Assembly: GCA_000733355.1 (NCBI GenBank)
Contig: JNVV01000058.1
Span: 62,001-126,000, forward strand
Direction: 5' to 3'
Source: Falciphora oryzae
Lineage: Eukaryota > Ascomycota > Sordariomycetes > Magnaporthales > Magnaporthaceae
DNA: 64,000 nt
The notes under the pieces were generated by a model. The model did not search any database. It was not told the origin of the DNA and saw only the letters and a program-made list of their open reading frames with translations. Positions within the stretch are counted from its first letter, which is position 1, and each line of letters opens with the position of its first letter. Made by a program: the position numbers and the translations under genes. Positions 1 to 10,974 of this stretch are shown piece after piece.

Positions 1-2
1 GG

Positions 3-2735
3 GCGGAGGAGACCATTTCCGACGCAACGATAGGGCTTGACACTTCAATGATGCAGGAGTCAGACCCCATTCACCCTCAGCAGGGTCCTGGTGAACAAAC
101 CCTTCACCAAAAGAAGGATGAGGGCCCATCGGTCCGCTACATCACAGAAGTCAAAAGCTCAGCGGGTACTGTCCTGTCCCGCTATGACACCAAGAGTCCT
201 CCTGAGAGCCACGACGATGATCTCCCATCTTTCGAGGTGGTGCAGACCTACACATTGTCCGAGGAAGGCGTTCAGGAAAAGCCATCCGGGGAGGTTGCCA
301 TAAGCTCCGTGTTCAGCAAGTCGACCTACTGCGTCCAGTTACACGCCCCCGAGCTCCGCAATGCGCTCCGGTGTGTCGTGGAGTACTACCCTGGGCAGAA
401 TCTTAACGGGGACATGATCGAGATCGCGGAGCCCTATGCAATCTTAGCGCATCACTACGACGAGCTGGCTGCGTTTGCGCAGAAGTGCGAGGCCCGGCCG
501 AAGGGAGAGCTCTGTCTCCGTGAGCGGGACGCGCCGCGCCACATTCGCCTCCTCCTCGACTTTTTGGATGAAGGGGTCATGAAGGGGTACCGTGCCGAGC
601 AAGAACGACTGAAGTCGGGGATGCGCACTTTTGACTGGTTCTGGGTTCCTTACAAACCTGGAAATCTCAAGCTGGGAATGGAAGTTGGCAAGACGGATTA
701 CTCCGAGAACGCCGCGGGTGACTCCTTGTGGTCGGCGTCTATAGTTCATTCGCTTTCAGGGGGCAGTTTCTGCAGCCCTGCCGAGGAATGGACCATCAAA
801 TCATGGTCACTCGAGTTCAACGGCGACAGCATGCTTTCGAGGCGTCTACTGACCGCATCCCATGTCGGCATATGGGATGGCGAGAGGGAAACCAAGGATA
901 CCAGCATCGCGTTTGCCGACTTAGCCAGCCTCATGAAGCACAAGGTCGCTCCACAGCTGCTAGCGAACGGAAAAGCCTATTGGGCACTGCTGCAGAAGCA
1001 GTGCATGCATTACAGCGGACCTTCGGCCGTGTTTCCTCACAACAATGTAGGATCGTCGCCAATATCCCCCACCTCCCGACGAAGCGGGACGGTCGGTCCC
1101 AAGCCCCTTACCTAACCGCTAACCTGACTGACAAATCTCAAGGTCGAGGGCCAGGTGATGGCCGACACCAGAGCCTACCTCAAGTCCACAGGTGAACGAT
1201 GGGACATACAGTGGCTGACAAACGACGACATCAGAAACTGGATCACCGACTGCGAATGCACTGTGTGCAAGGGCAACAAGGCACTGAGATCTCTCAACGG
1301 CAAGTTCTCCGACTACAACAACATCGCGGTTGGGTTCGAGAACCGTAACATCAAACGCTTTGGGGAGGACACGGTGACCACTGCTTACCTCCTTATGCCG
1401 AATCACATGCCGGCATATATCTTCCGAGCTCGATCCTGGGGTATGTTTTTATTATAAATTCGTAGTACATTCTTCTCCTGACCTCGCTTGACGTCAGCAG
1501 GCTAACCTCCCTCGTTTTGTATCTTTCTTGCAGGATTGATCGATGTCAAACAGAAAATCTCTACGTCCGGCATTTCTCACCCCCGCAGTTCAACGAGAGG
1601 ATGATCGACAACCTCGTCATGGATGACAAGCGACTCCGAACCCTCAAGGCGCTATCCAAAACCTTTGCCCGGATAAACGGCAACGGCGAGCAGATGGAAA
1701 ACAGTCAGCCTTGGGCCGCTGATTTTGTAAAGGGCAAAGGCAGCGGCCTCATCTTTCTGTTGCACGGAAAACCCGGTGTCGGGAAAACGTTAACCGCCGG
1801 TTAGTGCCTATTCACACACGCCCAGAGATGTGTGGATGGACAAAGCGGGCGGTCTTTCGCTAACCTTTGTTTTTTTTTTGGCTAGAGTGCATAGCAGACT
1901 TCGCAAGGAGGCCACTGATGGTGTTGACGTCCAGCGATATCGGTGTAGACCCAAAGGCGGTCGAACTCAATCTGACCAAACACTTTCGGACCGCCATGAG
2001 CTGGGGCGCTGTCCTCCTCATCGACGAGGCCGACGTGTTTATGCAGAGCAGATCAACCCACGATCTCACGCGCAACAGCCTGGTCGCCGGTAAGCTATTT
2101 CTCAACTCGAAAAGCCCGGGCTAGAACCTTGGCACTCGCCCCTTGCCGTGCTTCTGACAACCAACCTTCCACCCCTAGGCTTCCTACGCGCGCTCGAGTT
2201 CTACAACGGCATCCTCTTCCTCACCACGAACCGGGTCGGGTCGTTCGACGACGCCTTCATCTCGCGCATCCACGTCCAGCTCTACTACCCAGACTTCACC
2301 GACGACCAAAGGCAGCAAGTGTGGAAGACGTTCATGGACAAGCTCGCCCGCGAGCGCGGCGACACCATGCGGCTCAACATCGACGCCAAGGACTACATCG
2401 CCGGCCGGGAGATGCGGGAGCTCAAGTGGAACGGGAGGGAAATCCGGAACGGTGAGTCTAACGCCCTGTGGGGAAAATGTGCTCGTTTCACCACCGATGT
2501 TGGACAAGGCAGTGACTGACCCCTGAATGCGAATTCACAACTAGCATTCCAAACTGCCGTCGCCCTGGCCGAGTTCGAATCGGCAAAGGACGCCGAGGGT
2601 AAGATCCTGGTGACGGACGAGCACCTCCGGTCCGCGTCCGAGCTGTCGAGGGATTTCAAGAGCTACCTCCGCGATCTACACCGTGGTGACGAAGGCAAGC
2701 GCGCCCAACGCAAGTTCGAGCGCCTGGACATCTGA
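3..2735 (+). CDS. AAA-family ATPase with fungal N-terminal domain (DUF7025-like), 5' partial, probable frame break
   Basis: Exons read as 3-1046, 1143-1440, 1534-1799, 1886-2089, 2179-2451 and 2545-2735, with GT...AG ends throughout and CTAAC-like branch sites in several introns. The N-terminal part matches the domain that fungi place before an AAA module. The AAA module has Walker A GKPGVGKT (1766-1789), Walker B LLIDEAD (2014-2034), a sensor TTNR and the arginine-containing FISRIHV. The frame is open to the left window edge, so ATG at 48 may not be the true start. Four junctions keep frame. The 1440/1534 junction does not: the exon 2 frame enters as WGLIDVKQ, but the conserved reading continues one frame over, which suggests a 1-nt loss near 1545-1560. 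It is either a young pseudogene or a sequence error. The substrate is unknown. Confidence 0.75.
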
Positions 2736-3908
2736 GATGTTAGGACGGGGGAATTTGGGTCTTTTATGTGAAAGGGACAGTCTATCGGTGTGGTTTTCAC
2801 GTTATTCCTGTCTTGAATTCAGCCATTGCCACGCAACCTTGAACTTCGTGAACAACATGACACAGATCCAGCTTGTAATGGCTCACCCAACCATTATGCC
2901 AGAAATCCGACGGCATTGGATGGCCTATAACGCGATGCGCCTACTCAGCTTTTATACTGATATCATCGGACCTTTTTTTTCGGCCTGGTCCGACGCAGGC
3001 CCGACGAGGTGGGCTCCCTCGTCCAAATGTCGAACAGGAGATGCCAAACCTGTGGGATAAGGTCGTCCCAGTCACCAAGGCCTTTGGTGAATCGGTACAA
3101 TACCGCATTACGTAGGCGCCGGAGACACCTCGTCAGCAGGCTGCAGCCCATATGCTTCGAACACGGCGAGATTCCCCGACCCGACCCTCCCCTTCCTCGT
3201 GGCATTCTGCATATTTCGTCGCGAGTCCCGGGAGATTGGTCGTCGGCATGGGGTCGGCAGCGCAAACCCCCGCAGCATAATCACATCTCTTGGAACACGA
3301 GAAACCTCCACAGAAGCGCCGACACGGTGGAAACTTTGCGGAGCTGATGGAACATAACATCAGGGAATGCGGTGAAGAACGGAGTAGAGAATGGGAGCAA
3401 TGTCGTAAGAGGCTGATGTTGGCATCCCAAGCGGGTGGTTTAAATCCCGCGGTTCGCGGTGTATTTAAGGGGTTGCAGTAGCTCTTCTTTTCCCCGGGTC
3501 ACCGTCATCAGCCCTCCGTTGCTTTGGTGATCCCAGATCCATGGTTCGAGAATCTCGAACTCACCGCGGCCATTACCGGCGCCAAGACAGTCGTCCTTGC
3601 CATCGGGCTGTCGCAGCTCTCGAGAGCTCAGGCCGTGGGCCAGCCGGATCAAGCTTACTTCGACGGGCTTGAGAGCGGTTCTGGAGCTATGGTAGATCAC
3701 CTCCAGCCTACGCGTCTCGTAGATAAAGCATCTGCTAAAGAATGCATCCCGACCCCTGAAGATTGGCAGCATCACTAATAACACCTTCGCCCTCCGGACA
3801 GCCCTCAGCTCCGGCCTGGGCGACTGGAAGGATGCGTACAGCAAAGCCAAGCAGCTCGTAGTTGCCTCGGTTGGGCTCTTTGGGAACCAGTATTCCGGTT
3901 TTATGCTG
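2736..3908. other. No confident gene; possible short coding remnant at 3780-3900
   Basis: No reading frame here looks like a whole gene. A plus-strand stretch at about 3780-3900 reads in part as SGLGDWKDAYSKAKQLV, faintly like the start of a GH3 beta-glucosidase, and it ends at the LTR that begins at 3909. It may be a gene fragment cut by that LTR. I would not name it without a search. Confidence 0.3.
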
Positions 3909-4388
3909 TGTAACAGGCTTGGCTGGCTACGGCGGTGTCAAGCCTGAAGGGGGTTTCTCCCAAGGAGATCTCAGAGGTCCAGCGGTTCAACAGTCGTGTT
4001 CAACAGGCCTATGGTAGGTGTATATAAAAACAAGAAACGATAGCTTGCTCCCCAGACTCCTTTCACAGGGGATCCTTCGGGCCCTTCTTGTACACGGTCC
4101 TCCAGCCGTCCTTCGGCTACCGTCGGCACGCCTCCTCCTCCGTGGCGTCCGTACGGGGCAGGACATGCTTTATCCCCTTATCAGGGTTCGGAGCTTGGAT
4201 GCGCCTTGACCGGGCTGGGCGTCCGTATCTGCGGAGGCCAGCCGGCATGCGTGTTATAGAGCTGAACTCTTTTGATCCGCACGTCCCCCGGGGCTTACGC
4301 CCCTCTGGCCACCACCTGGAGTCCTCCCCTGAGGCCACCGGTGGCAGTCCCTAGGGCTGCTGATCATGGTTCTGTGCGGGGTGTTACA
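3909..4388 (+). repeat. Solo LTR, copy 1 of a family of three in this window
   Basis: The segment starts TGTAACA and ends TGTTACA, the TG...CA ends of a fungal LTR. Its interior aligns by eye with 10252-10440 (plus) and 58715-59094 (minus), sharing GGAGATCT near the start, AGCTTGC in the middle and GTGTTACA at the end. No reverse transcriptase lies next to it. I did not find a matching 5-bp target duplication (TGCTG before, GAAAC after), so the copy may be old or recombined. Confidence 0.65.
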
Positions 4389-4593
4389 GAAACAAACACA
4401 AATAAGTCCTAATAGTTTAGGTGGTGGCAGAGTAGCTCTTCGCTATCGTCGGTAATCCAAAAATTTGTAACAAATATGTAATACAAACATCGGCAAATCG
4501 GAAAAAGGCAACCGTAGGGTTCCACGATTTATAACGAGATAGTTACTACGAAGGAAAGGAGAGAAACTATAAAGCGTCTTTTTGGCCTTGTAG

Positions 4594-7320
4594 CTAACTC
4601 CTCTCGGCGCCCGTGGCCGCATCCCACACCCGGGCCGTTTTGTCGGCCGAGCCCGATACGATGAGCTGGCCGTCCGGCGAGAAGGCGACGGCCCTAACCG
4701 AATCCGAATGGCCTCGCAGCACACGCCGTTCGGCGCCCGTGGCCGCATCCCATACCCGGACCGTGTCGTCGTTCGAGCCTGATACGATAAGCCGACCGTC
4801 CGGCGAGAAGGCGACGGCGTAGACCAAACGCGAATGGCCTAGCAGCACACGCCGCTCGGTCCCCGTGGCCGCATCCCATACCCGGACCGTTTTGTCGTTC
4901 GAGCCCGATACGATGAGCTGGCCGTCCGGCGAGAAGGCGACGGCGTTAGCCCAGCCCGAATGGCCTTGCAGCACACGCCGCTCGGCGCCCGTAGCTGCAT
5001 CCCATACCCGGACCGTGTCGTCGTCCGAGCCCGATACGATGAGCTGGCCGTCCGGCGAGAAGGCGACGGCGTTAACCGAATCCGAATGGCCTCGCAGCAC
5101 ACGCCGCTCGGTCCCCGTGGCCGCATCCCATACCCGGACTGTGTCGTCGCTCGAGCCTGATACGATAAGCCGACCGTCCGGCGAGAAGGCGACGGCGTAG
5201 ACCAAGACCGAATGGCCTTGCAGCACACGCCGCTCGGCGCCCGTAGCTGCATCCCATACCCGGACCGTGTCGTCGTCCGAGCCCGATACGATGAGCTGGC
5301 CGTCCGGCGAGAAGGCGACGGCGTTAACCGAGCCCGAATGGCCTGGCAGCACACGCCGTTCGGCGCCCGTGGCCGCATCCCATACCCGGACTGTGTCGTC
5401 ACGGGAGCCCGACACGATGAGCTGGCCGTCCGGCGAGAAGGCGACGGCCCTAACCGTGCCCGAATGGCCCTGCAGCACACGCCGCTCGGCGCCCATTCCC
5501 TGGCGGGAACCAGATTCAACGTTATTGTCACTGGATGCGCTGTTGGGGGCGCCATGATCTGAGAATTCTGGCGGGTCAAGCGATTTTCCCGAGTCAAAGG
5601 ACCGTTCACGGATTTTCTGCGAATCTGGCCTGTCTGCGGTAGAGGCTGCGTCTTCGACAAGTCTCGGCAGTGCAAACATCGCAAGTCGTTCCAGGTGATT
5701 GGCCAAGTGGTTTTCCAAACCCTTGGCAAACGGTGCCAATTCGAAACAGATCGGGCAATGAGGGCGTTCATCCAACACACTAACATCAGACAGGCCGACG
5801 AGGCTGTCCATCTGCGCATCTGTGAGATGACCGGCGTGACCCCGCTGCAGGTGGGCCTTCAGTCGGTCCGGGCTGTCGTAAAGCAGGTCTGCGTGTTCAT
5901 AGCATCGATACCGTCGCCTATGCTTCGAGCTCTCATGCTCTACCCACTGCCTCCTGGACGGGTAGAGTTGATACGGTTGTGAGCAATCCTGGTACGTACA
6001 AACGTACGGCTGGAGATCGTGCAAGACGTGAGACCTAGGTCAGATGTCAGCGTCATTATGTCGTTTTGGGAACTACAAGCACTTAAGCAACCTGAACCAT
6101 GTACTGACCTCCAAGTCTTCCGCTGGCTATATTTTGCGGGGCATAAGACTGAACAATACGGACAGACAAAATCTTTGCCTTCGAGAGCCTCTTGTGGAGG
6201 ATTTGGTAACTCGAGGTGGTGTCCGTCGGCGTCGAGAGCTGTCGAAGCACGGGATATCACAGTTCCACTCTCGGTTCTATCATCGAGGTGTTCATGGTAC
6301 TGGGTGGCCTCTGTTCCCGACATCAACGTCTTCTGCTCGCCAGTGTCCAAAGGTCGGCTCAACTTTGATACCTCCTCGACCTGTCGTTGACTGGCGGGTC
6401 GGGGTTGCTCGGCGGCTTTGGCTGGTTCGATTCTTGCTACAGGGTGGAGAGACAGCTTCTTCCCATGCTTCTCCCAGTAACGGAAGTGCTTTCGTCGTAG
6501 AGTGATAGACGCGGCCAGACGAGGCGCAAGATAATCGGAATCCGTATCGACTCCATCCGGGGGCTTTTGTCCTCGGCGGATAGAATCGAGAAACTCACCA
6601 ACATGCCGCTGGTCAAACTCGGAAAACCTATCAAAAAGGTCGACGCCCGTGTCTGGGTCGGCTTCCTGATATAGGCTCGCTTTGAACGAGGATGGCCGCA
6701 GACGGGGATCGCGGATCTTGAACCCAAGTTCGTAAAGCTTTTTGACGATGTCAACGACGCTCGCCAGACGCATCGAAAGCTCGTGTCGCTGGCTAGGAAC
6801 ATGTTCATCCTCGTCGTCATCGTCACCGCTCGAATCACTGCTCATGTCGCCTGGCCGCATCTGGTCTTCAAAGGCGAGGCGCGACCCAGATACAACAGAG
6901 ATGCCTATGGCAACGTGAGCTTAGCTACCAGGTTGCCAAGAGAAAATGAAAGTTTGCATGCGGGTGCCAGGAACAGAACCCAACGTCCCAGGGATAGAGA
7001 CGATGATCCGAGCCCGACCCGACTCGAATTCACCGCCGAGCCGGAGAGGACTGCTTACTCTCAGCCAAGTTGGAGCGCAACTGCTGTAACAGTCCGCAGA
7101 CGCTGGACAGCATGACCGGCGAGTCTCGCAGACGGTAGTCCAGAGAAGCGAAGCTCTGCTGCAAGGCACCCAGATTCCCACACCATATCCTGAATCTGCC
7201 ACGCTCGTCCTCGATGGCCTCCCGCGGCATGAGCTCGGTGGGGTGGGCATGCAGCTCCCTGCTAAGCCCGACGAACGACTGCAGGCACTCGCCGGCAAGG
7301 CTGGAGGCCTCGGGGTCCAT
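4594..7320 (-). CDS. C2H2 zinc-finger / seven-repeat WD40 protein
   Basis: Exons on the minus strand are 7320-7059, 6904-6109 and 6034-4594 (832 aa). Both introns keep frame and have clear GT...AG ends. The N-terminus is a helical fungal module seen in many C2H2 proteins (motif SLDYRLRD). It is followed by a Ser/Asp-rich acidic stretch, zinc-finger cysteines beginning CPYCSVLCP and continuing after intron 2 with YVCTYQDC and HCPICFE, then seven WD40 repeats of 42 residues, enough for one closed propeller. There is no NACHT or NB-ARC domain. The gene diverges from the DUF7580 gene across 316 bp, so co-regulation is plausible. Near-identity of the repeats points to recent homogenisation, as in fungal NLR sensors. 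Role inferred: ligand- or partner-sensing; no catalytic domain is seen. Confidence 0.85.
4612..5493 (-). repeat. Seven near-identical 126-bp WD40 units
   Basis: The seven units are each 42 codons and differ mainly at codons 2, 8, 12-15, 24, 31 and 33 of the unit; the rest is almost invariant. This pattern of a conserved frame with variable loop positions is known from the HET-D/E/R WD40 domains of Podospora. Confidence 0.9.
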
Positions 7321-7636
7321 TGCGGGCGTTTGGCGTGCTACCGAGTGGGAATGAAGCGGGAATTCGAGGTTGTGTCGTCCATCAGATTGGAGTTGCGTAC
7401 TTAATAAGGGTAAGGTGTAGTCGTATGGGAGCCTTGGGCCCGTTCGGGTTGAATCGACGAGGGGTTAGATGCACAAGTGCGGGCACCAATCACTCTCAAC
7501 CCATCTCTCACCTTCAGCTGCCTAACGTCTCGGGCCCCAACGCCGTGCTTTCGTTTCGACTTTCCAAGGCTCCCGATACCCTCCGTCACGGCCGTCGATA
7601 CAGCAAGCGTTGGAGGGATTTGCTCGCACCGTCAAC

Positions 7637-9590
7637 ATGTCCGGGTTCGAGATTGCTGGCCTAGTGCTGGGTTCCTTGCCCCTCGTCATCTCGGCATTGG
7701 AGCACTACGAGTCAGGCCTGGGCGCCATCGCTACCTTCATCAAATGGCAGGATATTCTAGAGAAGGCTATACGAGAGCTCTGGATTCAACACTCGTCCTT
7801 CGATTTGACTCTTCGAAATCTCCTGGTGGGCCTTACGACCGAAGCGGAGCTGGACGAGCTCTTGAGCAAACCCGAAAGCCCGTTATGGCAGAGCCAGGAC
7901 TTGGACCAGGGGTTGCGAGACAAACTCGGGACCGCTTACCGAGTCTACGACTACACGATCAAGGAGATAGGGGGCTACGTCAGGATTCTCGCCAGACACC
8001 TCGACATCGACAGGGCAGACGTATGTCTCGACAGTAGATTTTTCTCACGAGGACGTATTGTCCAGACTCTGACCAGCATCGTTGTTCCTAGGTCGTTACT
8101 GCCGATGATCTCGAGGCTATACTGCTGGCTAATCCCCCGATCTTAGGGACTCGACAGCGAGGCCGTCCTAGGTTTGAGTTCCGGCGTCGCCTCAAGCTAA
8201 CGATGAAACGACGCGGCATCGACCAACTGCTACAAAACATCAAGGAGTGCAATAAGCGGCTGGATTCGTTTATCGCAAAGGCAGAAAAGTTCGGGCAAGC
8301 CACTTCGCCACAGCTGGAACAGAAACGCAACCAGTCCACCTTCCGCATGCCTTTGCAGCAAGTCTCCGACCACGCTGCCCACTTACATCAGGTTCTCTCC
8401 AGGACCTGGGCCTGTGGTGTCCACGCTTCTCACCGGGTTCACTTGCTGCTAGAGCACCGTATGGTCCGCAAAGGAGGCAAGAAGCAACGACTACGGGCCA
8501 GCGGTGGCGGGAATAGTCGGGGCCGTGACCAGGCAACCTTCACCTTAGCGTTCAAGGGCTCAGGGAACTCGGACACAGCGACTTGGTGTCTTGCCGAGAT
8601 TGAGGTGTTGGACGAGCCCATCTGTCCACCTAGGTAGGCCTCGGTTACCTCTCCTCGTAACCAGGCGATACGAGCTATTGCTGACAAGACCCTTGCAGCG
8701 CCGCTGGCGTCAGGTTCAATGTCTCGCCTCCATCCGCCGCCGGAGAAGCTCGTCTTTCAAGCTCCGGCCCAAGCAGCGTGTCTAGCCTGGAAATAGTACA
8801 GGACATCTGCTCGATCTACACCTCCGCCGGTCACCTCTGCCTCGGCTTCCGTCTGAATCCGACCTCACAGAGCCTCTTAAAGGGCACACCTCCGGCCGCG
8901 CAGCGACCAATATGTCTGGGTAATGGTCTGGTAACACTCGAGGATATTCTCTCCTCGACACACAAAACGTGGCAACCTTTCACAAACGAGGACCGCTACA
9001 AGCTTGCCATCACACTGGTCGCATCGTTTCTGCAGCTTTACAAAACGCCTTGGGTCGGCGACCGCTGGACCGAGCGCGACATTCACTTCTTCGAAGAACC
9101 CTTTACCACGACAAATAGGATTGGCAAGCGCGCCGATATCCGCCATCCCTTCGTGGCAAAGACGTACAAGGGCGCTGTCAACACCACTCCTTCTACCACC
9201 ACGTTGCCGTCCGCAACCACCATCTACTCTACCACAGCCGGCGGCGCCGGACAGCGGGCCACGCACGACGACAGCGTCAACCTCCTGACGCTGGCCCGAA
9301 TCCTCCTGGAGATCCGCACCGGCCGGCACATCAAGGAGCTGCGGCGCGACGAGGACATGGGGCCCCATGGGGCCCCCAACGAAGCAGCGGACCTGCAGAC
9401 GCTCAAGCGGTGGATCGAGGACGAGGATGGGAATCTCACCTTTGCCTTCCGCGACGCCGTCCTGTACTGCATGAAGTGCTTCGTCGACCCGTTTGCCGAC
9501 TTCAAGGACCTGGCCTTTCGCCAGAGCGTCATCGAGGGGGTTGTCGTGCCGCTGATGGAGGAGCTGCATACACTGCACGAGGGGTTTTAG
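7637..9590 (+). CDS. DUF7580-type protein, protease-free relative of the S8 protease N-termini
   Basis: Exons 7637-8020, 8092-8633 and 8699-9590 (605 aa) keep frame at both junctions. The start MSGFEIAGLVLGSLPLVIS is typical of fungal DUF7580 proteins. The middle is a helical segment with KECNKRLDSFI. The C-terminal half has a degenerate kinase-like pattern: TWQPFTNEDRYKLAITL, the RWTERDIHFFEE region, and LLTLARILLEIRTG. The same three landmarks in the same order occur in the S8 protease genes at 37.8, 52.9 and 59 kb, upstream of their protease domain. No protease or other catalytic domain follows here. The function of DUF7580 is not established. Divergent pairing with the C2H2-WD40 gene suggests a shared job. 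Confidence 0.8.
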
Positions 9591-10251
9591 ATCCGGAGCC
9601 CGTTCACGTGGGGCTATAGGATGTTCTTGGGAGCCGTCGTCCTCGCGACCCTTGCTACAGGGCAGGGATAGTCTGCACAGCAGGGAAGCTGCCAATTCTA
9701 GCTACACAGTATTACATAAAACGACCTTGGACTCGCAAAGAATCCTCACCGCGCAGCTGTACCAATCTCGTCTCCAGCCCTGCGAGTTCGACGAAGCGGT
9801 GGCTCTCCATGTCGGCAGCCATCCGCTTCCGATCCCACCAAACGATCGACAACAACCGGTAGCCCCCATCCAGGTGCCTCCTCATGTCGAACTGCCCCCA
9901 TGCCTTTCTGTTGTCGAACATGTGCAAGGCGGCTCCGGCCTCGATCCCAAGAGGGGCAATCCATACGACGGTAAAGAGCCGAGGGGTCTAATTCGGACAT
10001 TGCGAAAGACGATTTGAGGGATAACCCGCTATCTCCATGCTTTGAAGAGATGCGTTCCTCGAGGGCCCGGTGCGAGAGGAAGCAGCTGAGACGGGGAGGA
10101 GCTCAGCTCAGCCGGCCTGCCTCGTGCGGCGGACATCGCGGCTCTGCCTGACCCCGCACCAGAGAATGCATGCATGGCTGTCCAATCATCATCAGTGAGG
10201 CTTTTTTTCCTTTGTAATAACTAATCGGTTAAAATTTCCTTATAATGGGAT
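9591..10251 (-). pseudogene. Fragment of an unidentified gene (about 9712-9975) in otherwise empty sequence
   Basis: A minus-strand reading from about 9975 to 9712 begins with a hydrophobic stretch (TVVWIAPLGIEAGAALHMF) and continues with a charged helical tail ending RVQGRFM before a stop. There is no upstream start in this frame, so it is the 3' end of a larger gene, perhaps a membrane protein. Nothing else is seen except a repeat at 10045-10165 that is also found inverted at 14815-14890. Confidence 0.35.
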
Positions 10252-10440
10252 TGTAACGTTCTATGCACTAGAAGGGGTTCTCGCAGGGAGATCTTAAAGG
10301 TTTAGAGCACTCGGCCGTCAAGGTTTGGCCTTCGGGATGGTGCGTTTATTGGATAACTCGGCACGATCATGACAGCAAAACGGTAGCTTGCCCTCTTGGA
10401 CTCCTTCGCAGGGAGTCCTGCAAGCTCTTTTGTACATCCT
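10252..10440 (+). repeat. Truncated LTR, copy 2
   Basis: It begins TGTAACG and keeps the family landmarks (ATGCACTAGAAGGGGTT, GGAGATCT, TCGGCCGTCAAGG, ACGGTAGCTTGCCCTC). The right part, including the TGTTACA end, is missing; ankyrin-like sequence begins near 10450. Confidence 0.65.
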
Positions 10441-10452
10441 TCGCTTTAGCGG

Positions 10453-10625
10453 GGGGTTACGGCGGCGTCCGCCCGTCCCTATCCTTCAAATCGACGTCGA
10501 CCCTGCCTAACGCCCTCGTGCCCGTTCTGCGCGGCCAACGACAGCGGCGTCCGCCCGTTTTCATCCTTCAAATCGACGTCGACCCTGCCTGTAGCGAGCA
10601 GCAGCTTAACGACGGCCTCGAGCCC
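10453..10625 (-). pseudogene. Ankyrin-repeat gene fragment
   Basis: Read on the minus strand it gives ankyrin consensus pieces such as LEAVVKLLLATG, DVDLKDENGRTPLSLAAQ and NGHEGV. A second unit is partly deleted, which breaks the frame. The DNA resembles the ankyrin array of the C2H2-ankyrin gene at 34.5-34.9 kb. It is a stray piece fused to the end of LTR copy 2. Confidence 0.6.
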
Positions 10626-10741
10626 CCAAATGCGACGCCACCAGTCTTTGGCTCGCCCATCTCCTCAAAGGCGGCGGTCTGCTCCTTCCTCGCCGGGCAC
10701 TCGATGTCCTCGGGCCGTTACCATTATAGCGGCCGTCGGGC

Positions 10742-10930
10742 TAATGTAAATGGATAAGCGTCACAAGGTCCCACGAAAAGGAGTTGTAATACGTCTGCAC
10801 CGTCACCTGGTTCTCCACGAGGATTTCAAGCTGCTCCAGCGTCGGCATACGGTCCGGGCCCAGCTTGGTACCAAGCGGGACGCTGCCGTCCTTGTTAATG
10901 TATGGCAGGTACAGGGACTTTGCGCAAAGG
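10742..10930 (-). pseudogene. Unidentified coding fragment
   Basis: One minus-strand frame gives about 60 convincing residues, including LYLPYINKDGSVPLGTKLG, TLEQLEILVENQ and YYNSFSWDLV, ending in a stop near 10750. I do not recognise the family. It lies between an ankyrin fragment and a LINE 3' end and looks like gene debris. Confidence 0.4.
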
Positions 10931-10974
10931 GAAGAAAAAAAATCAAATCAGCTAAAAAAGCTTGCGCAGGTGGC

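Noticed and set aside
3440..3850. 136-codon minus-strand frame as a gene
   Set aside because: No domain, no intron signals, and the opposite strand is equally open.
4613..5562. Several long frames antisense to the WD40 array
   Set aside because: They are periodic shadows of the 126-bp repeats.
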